Positions 51,450 to 61,059 of a stretch of DNA of 64,000 bases are shown piece by piece (positions within the stretch are counted from its first letter, which is position 1; each line of letters starts with the position of its first letter). Under the pieces are notes generated by a model. It was not told the origin of the DNA. It saw nothing but the letters and a program-made list of their open reading frames with translations, and searched no databases. The position numbers and the translations under genes were made by a program. Origin of the DNA: Odontocerum albicorne (taxonomy: Eukaryota > Arthropoda > Insecta > Trichoptera > Odontoceridae); contig OX463842.1 in NCBI GenBank assembly GCA_949825065.1, forward strand, positions 2,053,501-2,117,500, read 5' to 3'.

Positions 51450-51645
51450 AAACTTTTTCTGCTTATTTTAGGCCTGTTGGTCTGTTATGGTCCTGCATCA
51501 TTGTTTCCCTCTTGTGACGTTGACTGCCAGCTGTCTTTCCATCTTTTGGTAAGTCGTCTTGGAAGTCTTCTTGCTTGGAGTATACTGCCCCTGACCATTC
51601 TTACGGCTCTTGGTTCCGCCATTATGGATGCAGCAAAAGCATTAG
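51450..51645 (-). pseudogene. LINE family 3, RT 3' end, antisense
   Basis: Minus strand: A-E-P-R-A-V-R-M-V-R-G-S-I then R-R-L-P-R-R-L-T-K-R-W-K-D-S-W-Q-S-T-S-Q-E-G-N-N-D-A-G, colinear with 43555-43687. The plus frame 51432-51650 is antisense. Confidence 0.75.
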
Positions 51646-52134
51646 GATAAATTATGAGAAAAAAATATTATCTGTAAAATATCTAAAGAGAGATAAAGTG
51701 TTTCGTCTGTTTTTCTGCGTATACAGACAAGACAAAATTTCAATAATCGATGCAAATGTAAGAATTGACAAAGATCCAAGATCTATGGATGAATGTGGAT
51801 CTAAATATACAGAATTGGTCACGTCCATGGATTACAGCGCAGTAGCACGGGCTGTATGGACTGTGGACTGAGAATTGTGGATTGTGGATTGTCCACATGT
51901 AAATCGGGCTAAATGGCTCGAGGAGAATGGCATAAAGCGGCCGTCAAGGAATCATACGGTAGCGAGCATTCGTTAGTGAGACAAAAGGCACCGAATAGCG
52001 GGCCATTTGCATGCATTATGCGAAACGGTGGTCGCCTCGCTTGCTCACGCCGTGAGCGACACGCAGCGCGAGGATGAAAAATACTTAAAACGATGCTTTA
52101 AATATTATGTAACTAATACTGGATTTTACTACAA
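51646..52134. other. Low-copy DNA with strong GC-rich island
   Basis: 51925-52075 is GC-rich with several CpG (GAATAGCGGGCCATTTGC, CACGCCGTGAGCGACACGC). No ORF assigned; the frame 51575-51871 has no recognised motif. Confidence 0.4.
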
Positions 52135-52310
52135 GAAATGGAGGATATGAGACTGGCCAAAATCGCTAAGACCAAAAAATCTTACAGCAGGAGATTACCA
52201 GGAAGGCCGCCGAAAAGGTGGAAGGGCAGCTGGACGTCATCATCCCAGGACAGCCCACCATCACAAACAGGTCATACGACCTAAACCAAGAAGAAGAAAA
52301 AGGCTACAAA
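52135..52310 (+). pseudogene. LINE family 4 (RT 3' end), second copy
   Basis: M-E-D-M-R-L-A-K-I-A-K-T-K, then S-Y-S-R-R-L-P-G-R-P-P-K-R-W-K-G-S-W, ending with a CCAAGAAGAAGAAAA tail. Confidence 0.7.
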
Positions 52311-52859
52311 AAGTTTATGAGGAGGCGTTAAATAAGATTTTTCTGTAATTTGAATACTTTTTTTTCCATAAAAACTCTCTGACAGAAATCAGAGAACGAA
52401 AAACATTCTGTATACCCGAACGTCTGGGGATATAATATGATGTTTTTCATCCCCTGAAAATGTATTGCATTAATACCTTTTTGATTATTTCAATAAATTG
52501 ACTATATGTTAGCTGTGTGGGTCCGGTTGAATATTTTCTAAATGCTCATCTACAATACGCTTCGAGAAACTCGTTTTTTTTTTAATTAAATCGTCTTTAG
52601 AACAGCATTGAAGTTGACCATAGGGCCAGGTTTACAGATAATAGTCTTGAATTGTGTGCGAAAAATTGACTGGCTGATGCTTTTGAAATATTAGTGGCTT
52701 AGTTTCTAACTTAAAAAGATCACGTTGGAGTTATACCCCGCTTCCGGCAACTTATATTGAAAGATGGTGAAAGTTTAGGATCATGTATCCAAACTAAGTT
52801 TCTGCTTCAGCCCAATTCTTCATAGGCGTAAAAAAATGCTTTTGAAGGGGAAACATATA
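52311..52859. other. Low-copy AT-rich DNA
   Basis: No feature recognised. Confidence 0.35.
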
Positions 52860-53140
52860 AACATTAAATTAGTACATTTTGATAACAGTCCTCCCCTAAA
52901 TATGTTTACCGTTGAAAATCTATCATTTTCCTACCTACCAGCTCCTCTACACTTTTTAGCCACTACCCCTAGTTATATATTTTACCTACTCCCGTTAGAA
53001 AGTATATTTTAGACATATCATTCAGTTCATCTTCAAGTCTTGACGAGGAAGGTGAAAGTCTTTTAAACCGGCAGTGAACTCAACAAAATATAACAGTGGT
53101 AAATACAAAATAAAAAATAAGTGTTTTACATAAAAATTTG
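52860..53140 (+). mobile_element. PLE family B terminal repeat
   Basis: A C/T-rich tract (CCTACCTACCAGCTCCTCTA) precedes the ribozyme-like core and a TATAACAGTGGTAAATACAA-AATAAAAAATAAGTG tail, matching 40385-40660 in the opposite orientation. Confidence 0.6.
53024..53080 (+). ncRNA. Hammerhead-like core, PLE family B, degenerate core
   Basis: AGTTCA (53024-53029), loop, TTGACGA, GGAAGG...GTCTTTT, AAACCGGCAG, TGAACT (53075-53080). The core has lost consensus bases (GAAA replaced by TAAA; GGCA), but the outer stem is intact and differs from the 40.4-kb copy by one compensatory pair. Confidence 0.35.
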
Positions 53141-53540
53141 ATAAAATAGGTGGTTTGTAGATTGACGTAACGATGCAGCCTGATTCTGACTTTATTAATA
53201 ACACGTTTATTTATCTACATAAATAGCTTTGGGGAAAATTAAAATTCTCACCAGACGAATTTTGGTATTGAGAGTTACGAGTATTAACACATTTTTCCAT
53301 ATCTTGATAAGTTTGGCATTATAGACTAAGCCACACCAATTAATCTTCAAATATTTGCTTCACAGCCTCTATTTTATAGATTAGTGCATCTAAGTAGATA
53401 AGTTTGTTAACGTATTAAAAATCTCTAAGTAAAGTGCTTCCTGTCAGCTAATTGATTTGGTCAAAAACTTGTATTTTGGTCATGCTTTTATTTATTTCAA
53501 AATCTAACTACAGGTTTGTCTATCGAAGTAGAAATATGAC
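53141..53540. other. Low-copy AT-rich DNA
   Basis: Nothing recognised; TACGAGTA at 53276. Confidence 0.35.
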
Positions 53541-53900
53541 TTGGACGTAGAGAACAAGGAAAGAGATATTCTTTCGATGGTCTTACAGCCCATATCGAAC
53601 TTTGGCTTTCGTCAATCTTCGCCTCCAACTCCTCCTGTCTCCCGCCACGACCCTCTAATCCTGCGCCTGCAGCAGCCAGGTTGCGTCCCTCTCAACTTCG
53701 TCCTCCCTTCGCCAGGAAAGAGATATATAGGATGTTTTCGAGATGTGGTGTTGGCGCCGAATGATTCGCGTCTTATGGTATACAGGACACGCCATTGTAT
53801 TGATCCTCCAGGATTCACTGGTCGAAGTCTGTCAACGATTTGCAGGAAGACAATACTGTTATACTTAGGACATGTCACTAGAGACGCTGGTAATAACTAA
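53541..53900 (+). pseudogene. GC-richer ORF, probable LINE remnant
   Basis: 119 codons: proline-rich start (S-S-P-P-T-P-P-V-S-R), then K-R-Y-I-G-C-F-R-D-V-V-L-A-P-N-D and, near the end, C-R-K-T-I-L-L-Y-L-G-H-V-T-R-D. The last part resembles the L-x-x-L-G-H-V-x-R motif near the end of LINE RTs. 53729-53830 recurs at 13808-13905 without an open frame. The other strand is also open here (53612-53878), so coding status is doubtful. Confidence 0.35.
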
Positions 53901-54059
53901 AAATATTCAAGGGTTGTGAAAGAAAATATGATCTCCAGCAAGATGGATATACTAAATCTAAGATATGATTGGTTCCTAACTGTGTGCTACACTCATCATG
54001 GCTCAGGACCATGAGAGGTGAAGGCGAATCATTCACTTTTTTCCAAACTATCGTGGAAC

Positions 54060-54450
54060 TGTTTTGTTTGTTTTTCTTCATTATTCTTTCTACCTGTCCA
54101 AACCGTCGCAGAGTACTATTCTTCATATTACTTACCACATCAGCTTTAAGTTCATGTTCATCCTTAATCACTTCCTTCCGTTTTCTGTCATGCATTGTCA
54201 CCACATGTAGAATTTCATCCGCAGAAACGTCCTCTATGCACGAATTTCCACATCATTTATACGACTATTTTAGTCATTTTCCACGTTCAGGTTTCAGTCC
54301 TATACATAAAAATTGGTACTAGCAGAGTGTTGTAGATTTTCATCTATTATAGAAGCTGTTAATACTGTACGGTTTGTGTATAATATTGTTATATGTTTAA
54401 GAGGCCCATTGACTTTTTTTCCTGTCGTTACGCGCCATTTAATATCCCTT
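54060..54450 (-). pseudogene. LINE family E, antisense, left part
   Basis: CTACCTGTCCAAACCGTCGC, TTACCACATCAGCTTTAAGT, CTGTTAATACTGTACGG, CGTTACGCGCCATTTAATAT in family order. The minus frame 53878-54204 contains E-L-K-A-D-V-V-S-N-M-K-N-S-T-L-R-R-F-G-Q-V-E-R, the RT block. Broken by a PLE end and resumed at 54748. Confidence 0.65.
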
Positions 54451-54549
54451 AAAGCTGTATTTATGTTATGTAATTTACCTTTCATAGACGTATTGCCAGG
54501 TGTCAATATACCTGAACCAACCAGAAAAAAGTAAATAAAGCAATTTATA

Positions 54550-54735
54550 TTATTTATAGTTAAGACATTAACATTGTGGAGGTTTAAAGACATTGTAAAT
54601 TTTTTTTTATCAAACACTGTTTATTCCATTTTTTATGTAAAGTGGAATAAACAGTGTTTGATAAAAACAAATTACAATAAAGTAAGGTACATGACCTCAA
54701 AAATATTCAAACCACTATTCATCTGTATAAAATTC
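54550..54735. mobile_element. PLE family A terminal palindrome nested in LINE E
   Basis: TTATAGTTAAGACATTAACA, CAAACACTGTTTATTCCATT, then directly AAGTGGAATAAACAGTGTTTG: the two terminal repeats meet without the ribozyme-like core. Family E sequence lies on both sides. Confidence 0.7.
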
Positions 54736-54747
54736 ATGAAAAATATA

Positions 54748-54832
54748 TCTACTCTTCAATCATCTGAAAAAATACTACCTTAATAATAGAACTCTTCAAC
54801 TTGCTCTAGTATTTCATTGCTTATGTATATAT
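54748..54832 (-). repeat. LINE family E, antisense, right part
   Basis: CTACTCTTCAATCATCTGAA and CTTCAACTTGCTCTAG continue the order seen at 10300-10360. Confidence 0.55.
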
Positions 54833-54845
54833 TGTATTACATTTC

Positions 54846-55290
54846 ATCACCATCATCATCACTGTCAACCAGGGTCGATCCACTGCTGGATGAAAGTCTC
54901 CCCAAATTGACTCCAAGTAGTTAGGTTTTTTTGCTCGTTGATGCCATATGATGCTGCCATGCTTCCTGATTTCATCTATCCAGCGTACCTTCGGTCTTCT
55001 TCTGGGCCTATTTATGCCTCTTGGGTACCATTGGATTATTTCGGATGTCCACCGGGAGTCTGACATTCTGGCTACGTGTCCGGCCCATTGCCACTTCATT
55101 ATTTTGCAAACCTTTATAACGTCTTCTACCTTTGTTATATTGCTAATCCAGGTGTTTCGTTTTCGGTCTCTTTTAGTTTATCCCAACATGGATCTCTTCA
55201 TGCCCCTTTGTGCGGTCTAGAGCTTTTGTGTGTTCTTTACTGTGAGCGTCCATGCCTCGCAGCCATACGTAAGTACTGGAAGAAGACTTT
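54846..55290 (-). pseudogene. LINE family 5 RT, C-terminal part
   Basis: Minus strand from 55280: Y-G-C-E-A-W-T-L-T-V-K-N-T-Q-K-L, a stop, T-A-Q-R-G-M-K-R-S-M-L-G, a stop, I-M-K-W-Q-W-A-G-H-V-A-R-M-S-D-S-R-W, then R-R-R-P-K-V-R-W-I-D-E-I-R-K and W-L-T-V, running into an ATG/ATC microsatellite 3' end (54846-54862). This is the C-terminal end of an insect endonuclease/RT LINE (W-A-G-H-V-A-R-M class). Two stops before the block. Confidence 0.8.
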
Positions 55291-55321
55291 TTATAAGTTT
55301 GTTTTTCTCGAGCTATATTAT

Positions 55322-55639
55322 TAATACTACCGAATTATAAAATACTACCTTAATAAAATGATGTAATCAGAAGACGAATGTTATATACGAGTATATTAAG
55401 GCTATAACAAGATTTCCACCAGATGCCGTGAATACTGCGCACAATTCTAACTGATAATATCATTAATACGGCTCATATATTAATACTACCGAATTATAAA
55501 ATACTACCTTAATAAAATGATGTAATCAGAAGACGAATGTTATATACGAGTATATTAAGGCTATAACAATATTTCCACCGGATGCCGAGAATACTGCGCA
55601 CAATTCTAACCGATACCTATCATTAATGCGGTTCATATA
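55322..55639. repeat. Tandem duplication, 159-bp unit, two copies
   Basis: The unit TAATACTACCGAATTATAAA starts at 55322 and again at 55481, each ending GCTCATATAT/GTTCATATAT. Both contain a TACGAGTA octamer at the same position. Confidence 0.85.
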
Positions 55640-56139
55640 TTTACACAACCTATATGACAGGAGTAATTTATGTAAAATTGTCTTCTTTTCAACGACAATG
55701 GCTAGTGTTGAGCTGCATATTCAATAACATAATTATTGTTTAGTTCTTTTACAGTTGGTGCTCACAGTAGTTTCTCTATTTGCATTTTTAAATTATTATC
55801 GAACTACTGATCGTTATTTTTCTCTTCTTCGGGTAGCCCATATTTCATCACTTTGAGCTGTCCAAAAGTGTCATTTGAAATTGTTTACAACATGTTCAGT
55901 CGCCTCCATCAGAGGATCTTAGCCGCCGTTGCAGCTCTGCAGCTCTATTGTGTTCAGGTTCACCTCTCGTGAATGAAATCCATCAGACTTCTTGAACAAT
56001 CAAACTTTTCAAATTTAAATTTACCAAACCACTGCGAGAAAACAGTCCCAGTCAACACCAAAGGTTTCTAACGTACTTCAATGTTAACACTTTTAATACC
56101 TGAAGACAATAAGTAAATACTTTTAACTAACTTTTTTAA
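55640..56139. other. Low-copy DNA
   Basis: A slightly GC-richer patch at 55895-55970 (CGCCGTTGCAGCTCTGCAGC). No gene recognised. Confidence 0.35.
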
Positions 56140-56267
56140 TTGTAATTTATTTTTATCAAACACTGTTTATTCCACTTTTTTGTAACGGTATAACCCTACC
56201 GGTTTCATATTTAGTGCCAGTACGGGAAAAAAGGCGAAAATATATAAAAAGTTCACTTGTTTGTGCT

Positions 56268-56305
56268 CCCCTGAAGATGAGGTGAAAGCCTTGAAACCGG
56301 TAGGG
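56268..56305 (+). ncRNA. Hammerhead-like core, array unit 1
   Basis: CCC-CTGAAGA-T-GAGG(TGAAAG)CCTT-GAAA-C(CG)G-TA-GGG. Stem I of three pairs, one unpaired T after the CTGANGA box, stem II of four pairs, minimal stem III, cleavage predicted after GTA. All invariant core positions are present. Confidence 0.5.
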
Positions 56306-56463
56306 TTATACCGTTACAAAAAAGTGGAATAAACAGTGTTTGATAAAAATAAATTACAATGTCTTTAAACCTCCACAACGTTAAGCCTTAACTATAAACA
56401 ACATATAAAATGTCAGTACGGCAAAAAAGGCGAAAATATATAAAAAGTTCACTTGTTTGTGCT

Positions 56464-56501
56464 CTCCTGAAGATGAGGTGAAAGCCTTGAAACCGGTAGG
56501 G
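56464..56501 (+). ncRNA. Hammerhead-like core, array unit 2
   Basis: As unit 1, but stem I is CTC/GGG with one G-T pair. Confidence 0.5.
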
Positions 56502-56660
56502 TTATACCGTTACAAAAAAGTGGAATAAACGGTGTTTGATAAAAATAAATTACAATGTCTTTAAACCTCCACAACGTTAATGCCTTAACTATAAACAACA
56601 TATAAAATTCCAGTACGGCAAAAAAGGCGAAAATATATAAAAAGTTCACTTGTTTGTGCT

Positions 56661-56698
56661 CCCCTGAAGATGAGGTGAAAGCCTTGAAACCGGTAGGG
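56661..56698 (+). ncRNA. Hammerhead-like core, array unit 3
   Basis: Identical to unit 1 across the core. Confidence 0.5.
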
Positions 56699-56805
56699 TT
56701 ATACCGTTACAAAAAAGTGGAATAAACAGTGTTTGTTAAAAATAAATTACAGTGTCTTTAAACCTCCATAACGTTAATGTCTTAACTATAAACAACATAG
56801 CATTT

Positions 56806-57109
56806 TTAACTTTCTTATTGATTTCTTAAGTTAATGCTCTGAATTTCAAGTCAGTAATATAACGTGTTTCATTCCCAATTTTACTTTCCTCATCATTTTT
56901 TCCCCTTTGATCGGTGATATCTCAAATTTATGTTTATTGTGTATATTGCTCATGAATGTTGTACAGGCGACTGATGATTTGAATAATTATTGCAGCCACA
57001 TTAAATATTTTATTTACTTTTAAATCGTTTAGCTATGCAGTGTAAAATCAAAAAATAAAAAATAAACGAAACATTAAAAAAAATACATGAATCTGAGAAA
57101 CTTATATAT
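56806..57109. other. AT-rich DNA
   Basis: No feature recognised. Confidence 0.3.
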
Positions 57110-57330
57110 CTTCTAGCCACGTCCCTTTTGGGGTACACAAAGAGTACAAAACTGCACGCATGTAGCTTTCGTCTCGTTCATTTTATTTTCACACTCAGGT
57201 GGTGTCACTACTGGGATAGGCCACATCACGAGTGTTGCCAACTCTGATAAGCTGAACCTCGAGTTCCGTAAATATATTGGTTCTAAATCCAATTGCTCAA
57301 TTAATAAGGCCGAAGACAATTATGTTTCCT
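57110..57330. repeat. Repeat I region
   Basis: GTCCCTTTTGGGGTACACAA (a relative at 57886: GTCCATTGCGGGGTACGCAG) and CTCAATTAATAAGGCCGAAG (a relative at 27867). Minus frame 57113-57319 has no known motif. Confidence 0.45.
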
Positions 57331-57404
57331 GATAACGCTTATATTTTTCTGAGTTATTGATTCGGATATGTTGAAGAGTAATATACGAAAGGAGAAGAAT
57401 GCTA

Positions 57405-57525
57405 ACCGATACAAAAAGGTGTGGATATAGACGAAAGGGAAGATGTGAATCATGGTGGGGAGCTCTGGCGTTTTGTCGTCTCTGCCTACTCCGAAAGGGA
57501 AATGGCTTTATGGTTTGTATGTGTA
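57405..57525 (+). repeat. LINE family E terminal scrap
   Basis: GATATAGACGAAAGGGAAGA ... CTCTGCCTACTCCGAAAGGG-AAATGGC matches the 3' end of family E. Confidence 0.6.
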
Positions 57526-57956
57526 TTAACTATTTTACAATTTACATATATTGGAGTGAATAAAATGGTAGGTTGACAGTACAATACATAATCTCTATAA
57601 ACGTCTATCTTATCTGAGACTTTTAATATTAATTGTGACCTAGAATCCTATGTTACATCCGTCGTCGCTACTGTTCTTTTCAATCAGGAATGTCACCGCC
57701 GGATAGTCTCTTTGAGCAGTTATTTGTTTGTCACAGCGTGACTCATGCTTAAAAAATAAAAAATCTTATCTTCTGGTGTAGATTGCATTGGATTGGGACG
57801 TATTTTGCCGTTCATAACAGCGTGAGTGGTGGTGGGATCGAACTAAACTAAATGTTGTACAAATCATCACGCCATGTCCATTGCGGGGTACGCAGAGTGA
57901 ACCGATCTCCAAATTTTATCCAAACACAAAACTTTCACCTCCTCCATATTCACCAT
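57526..57956. other. Low-copy DNA
   Basis: No gene recognised; 57880-57910 carries the repeat I-like GGGGTACGC segment. Confidence 0.35.
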
Positions 57957-58353
57957 AGTGGTGGCTGGTCTAGAGGTGCGTTGGTGCGCTGAACCGGAGA
58001 AATAATTCCCAATCATTAAATTATATATTCGCAAACATGACTTCCAAATAAGTTAAATAATTGTATAGATTAAATATATATAAGAATAATAACAAATAGT
58101 ACGAGGATTTTTATTAAGTGGAAATTCCAAACAAATTTAAGTAAAATTTAAAAAAATATTCCTTTCAAATGGACCGGCCAAGTTTACCAATACTACCAGA
58201 GCGATCTCCAATACGCACCGGACGGAAACGCTAATTCATATAGGGCAGACGGAGACATACAGTAAACCGTGAGACAGCGATATTTCATATTCGCTCAACG
58301 TCTCGCGGTGCGTTGGTGCTCAGCGCACCAACGCACCTCGAGATCAACCACCG
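57957..58353. mobile_element. ~0.4-kb MITE with ~34-bp TIRs and internal hairpin
   Basis: The left end GTGGTGGCTGGTCTAGAGGT-GCGTTGGTGCGCTGA is matched, inverted, by TCAGCGCACCAACGCACCTC-GAGATCAACCACCGC at the right. Immediately inside the right end a further GGTGCGTTGGTGC forms a 13-bp hairpin (58309-58339) with it. No coding sequence and no clear target duplication. Confidence 0.75.
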
Positions 58354-58369
58354 CTGATTGTCTACACAG

Positions 58370-58640
58370 TCTTCTATTATTCATACTTCTCACTATACCT
58401 TCTTTCAAAATCTGGTCCATTTGGTCCAACTACAGCTTCCTTAGTTACCTTACCTCTTTCACGCACGTTTTGCCCCTCTGACTTGTATACTTTCTTAGTC
58501 ATTGTTTCATCAGGTATTCTTTAAACGTGTTCAAATCATCTAAAAACTCCTTTCTTCATGCTATTGAAAACTTCCATTTTATTCATGCATTAATTTCCGA
58601 TGTCTCCATTTTACCTTCTTTTGAACATTGATATTCGACA
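58370..58640 (-). repeat. E2 antisense sequence
   Basis: CTTCTATTATTCATACTTCT, TTTGGTCCAACTACAGCTTC, TCATGCATTAATTTCCGATG. The plus frame 58269-58481 spans the MITE and this repeat and is not a gene. Confidence 0.5.
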
Positions 58641-59642
58641 TTTTTACAAAATTGGGAACTTATTATGCCCTTAATGACAACGTGAGTAGCGACGGGATCA
58701 AAAGAATTTTAACTGTTATAGTTTAAATAAAAAAGGTATAAATAAAATATATGTTTCGATCATCTTTGAAAATATTGAAAATAAAATAAACAGTTGATGA
58801 CTTAATTTGATTTAAAAAATTGTAAGGTTATAAATCTATCAATTTCAACCCCAATAATTACGACATCCTGAAAAGTAAAGGGTTTCCTTAACACTGTATG
58901 CGAGATAATAACAAATGCCCCACCAAAATAAGTTTCCAGGAGCGCATGCTTAGTAATTAATTCTACTCAAAGTATTGATTGATTGAAAAAGGATGCAATA
59001 ATTGGGAAGGTGAAATATGAAACCAGTATTTACTTAAATTAACTTGAACTGTCGATCGATAAAATTGCATTGTAAAACAATTGCATATAATTTTAATATT
59101 ATAATTTCAGGTTTGTTTACTGAACCCTCTTCAAACACAGAAATTTTATATTTTAACTCATATATCACAAAGGTGTTGAATTCGTAAGGTTAAAATTGTT
59201 TAATTGGCGAGGTTTAAATCAAGTATTTTTAAACGTTTTTTCTTTCTTAACAACAATATCGGCAATTAAATGTTTTTCTTATATTATATACATATACATG
59301 CAATTATTAATCAAGTATATAGGTATCCAAAATCATTCACTCAGTAATCGACGCACCTCACTTACTCGCAAGCATTTCATTTCGTATTCCCACTAGATCC
59401 ACAAGACAGCTCAATCCCTTTTATACCAAAAATTGCTATACTACAATAATTATAAAATTAACTCCTCTATAATTCGTATGCAGACTTGGAAATGAGTTTT
59501 GCAACAATTTAGATATTTTTAATATAAGTTTATATATAGTATTCGCCAGAATATCACTACAATATTTAGAAATAGCTACTAACTTTGTGCTCTCCTTTAT
59601 TAATATAAATAACCTAGTACGAGTATAAGCGAAACATTAAGA
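58641..59642. other. 1 kb low-copy AT-rich DNA
   Basis: No repeat partner and no motif; frame 59196-59396 is unremarkable. TACGAGTA at 59618. Confidence 0.35.
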
Positions 59643-60140
59643 ACAATACTTTGCCTCTGGAGTTGAGTAACCATGCATCAACATGTGGAAGGTTTCGATT
59701 CTGCAAAGCAACTTGTATCTCGTTCTACAAGTGAGCCCATGTGTTTTCTATATCTCAAGATCTATCCATAAAATTCTCGAAAAATCCAATTCTTCTTGTT
59801 CTATGTAAGCGTTGTTCCACTAAAAACAAATTTTTCTTTACCACTCAAAGTTTTTTACCACTATACGAGGATAACAAGTCTTCGACAATTACGTAAGTCT
59901 ACTTGGTAATATTTTAAGATATACATACATATTGAACTTAAATATACATATTGATATTGAATATTTTTTTACAATGACTTCGTAATTTATTATTACTACT
60001 GCTTTTTGTATTTCATTTACATGTTTGTTTAACATAAGATAAAGTTTTGTATTTGTTGTCAATAAGTTTAAGTACTTGTATAACTTGTAATATGTGCATT
60101 TGTATATAAAATACACTGTTGTGTCGTTAATTAAATAAAT
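59643..60140 (-). repeat. Interspersed repeat J, copy 2
   Basis: Reverse complement of 35671-36165 with moderate divergence; both ends of the match coincide with those of copy 1, which suggests these are the true element ends. Confidence 0.75.
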
Positions 60141-60299
60141 ATTGTAAATACGTATATATGTAAATAAATCAATTCTAATGTATTGAGGGGTGCAATAAAA
60201 ATTAACTAAATTGAATTAAAACACGATTTAAATTATTATATTTTTAAATTCTTACAATTACTCGAGGTTTGATCATTTTTTTACATCAGTTTACAACTT

Positions 60300-60480
60300 A
60301 AGACTTTGTCTAAGCAACCGAATAGAAGCATAGCACCATGCTGCCAAAAGTAGTGCTCCACCCGATCAATCACCATCACGCAGGTATCGTACCAGTTCTG
60401 GTAGCAACCGCGTCTGGCACCGTAGGAAGTGCGGGTCACTGCCCACCACACTTGCCTCTAACGCTCATCCTGAAACGAAT
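60300..60480. other. GC-rich island with short ORF
   Basis: Frame 60338-60580 (80 codons) begins M-L-P-K-V-V-L-H-P-I-N-H-H-H-A-G and is GC-rich until about 60475, then AT-rich. CAG-GTATCG at 60381 resembles a splice donor. No family recognised; could be chance or an exon fragment. Confidence 0.25.
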
Positions 60481-60600
60481 CTATCATTTATTCAAACGTC
60501 TTAGATGTACACATTGTGATAATGTTTGGTTTTGCCCATTCGGTGTTTATTCAGATACAGATCTTTTAATTTTTTTATAATCTATGATTGATTTAAACTT

Positions 60601-60692
60601 ACGTATCCTTGTTAACAAAAAATGTATCCTCGGAAACAAAAAAATTATCCTTGTAAACAAAAAATGTATCTTTGTAAACCAAAAAATATTCC
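60601..60692. repeat. Tandem ~22-bp repeat, four copies
   Basis: TATCCTTGTTAACAAAAAATG-type unit repeated with changes; it makes the repetitive plus frame (L-V-N-K-K-C-I) at 60584-60829. Confidence 0.75.
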
Positions 60693-60707
60693 ACATTCAT
60701 ATTTTAG

Positions 60708-60805
60708 ATGAATACATACCATCTCGACGTCTCCCTGTCGGGGTAGACAAAGAGGAAACATACTTTTCTGTCGCAAAACACACATTTCGTTCCTTCTGCA
60801 CCAAT
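60708..60805 (-). mobile_element. LINE family E 3' end, antisense, split by a SINE
   Basis: CATACCATCTCGACGTCTCC-CTGTCGGGGTAGAC and ACACACATTTCGTTCC; resumes after the SINE at about 61060 (ACAACTTCTTTGGTCTTCAT). Confidence 0.6.
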
Positions 60806-60810
60806 ACACC

Positions 60811-61027
60811 TCCGACCTCCGTGGCCTAACTGGTAAAACGCTTGTCTTTCAACCCTGAAGTTGCCGGTCCGATTCCCGCTGAAATCTTGATTTTTTTTAA
60901 AAGGATTCCAGTACGGTTTTTGCTCAGCGTCTCACTTAACATCTTTGTGGTTGGTTGTAAGACATACCCACGTGATAATAAGCCCATCAGATTATATGGT
61001 ATATAATGAAAGTGTAATACAATACTC
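60811..61027 (+). mobile_element. tRNA-derived SINE (family 1), full length
   Basis: GACCTCCGTGGCCTAACTGG, B box GGTCCGATTCCC, body CAGTACGGTTTTTGCTCAG, tail GGTATATAATGAAAGTGTAA. Flanks CAATACACCTCC / CAATACTCCAAT may be an eroded target duplication. Confidence 0.85.
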
Positions 61028-61059
61028 CAATCAAACAGCTCCTTAAATTTCTCAGGCTT

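Larger units (their letters stand above)
56140..56805. mobile_element. PLE family A terminal-repeat tandem array, ~196-bp unit
   Basis: A short inverted piece (56140-56208) is followed by three head-to-tail plus-strand units (cores at 56271, 56467, 56664; spacing 196 and 197 bp). Each unit runs CAGTACGG-AAAAAAGGCG, TTCACTTGTTTGTGCTC, the ribozyme-like core, GTGGAATAAACAGTGTTTG, ACCTCCACAACGTTAA and CTTAACTATAAACAACAT. Units differ at only a few positions, so the array is young. Confidence 0.85.

Noticed and set aside
53612..53878. 88-codon minus ORF as a host gene
   Set aside because: Opposite strand of a GC-richer LINE-like fragment that is open on both strands; no domain seen.
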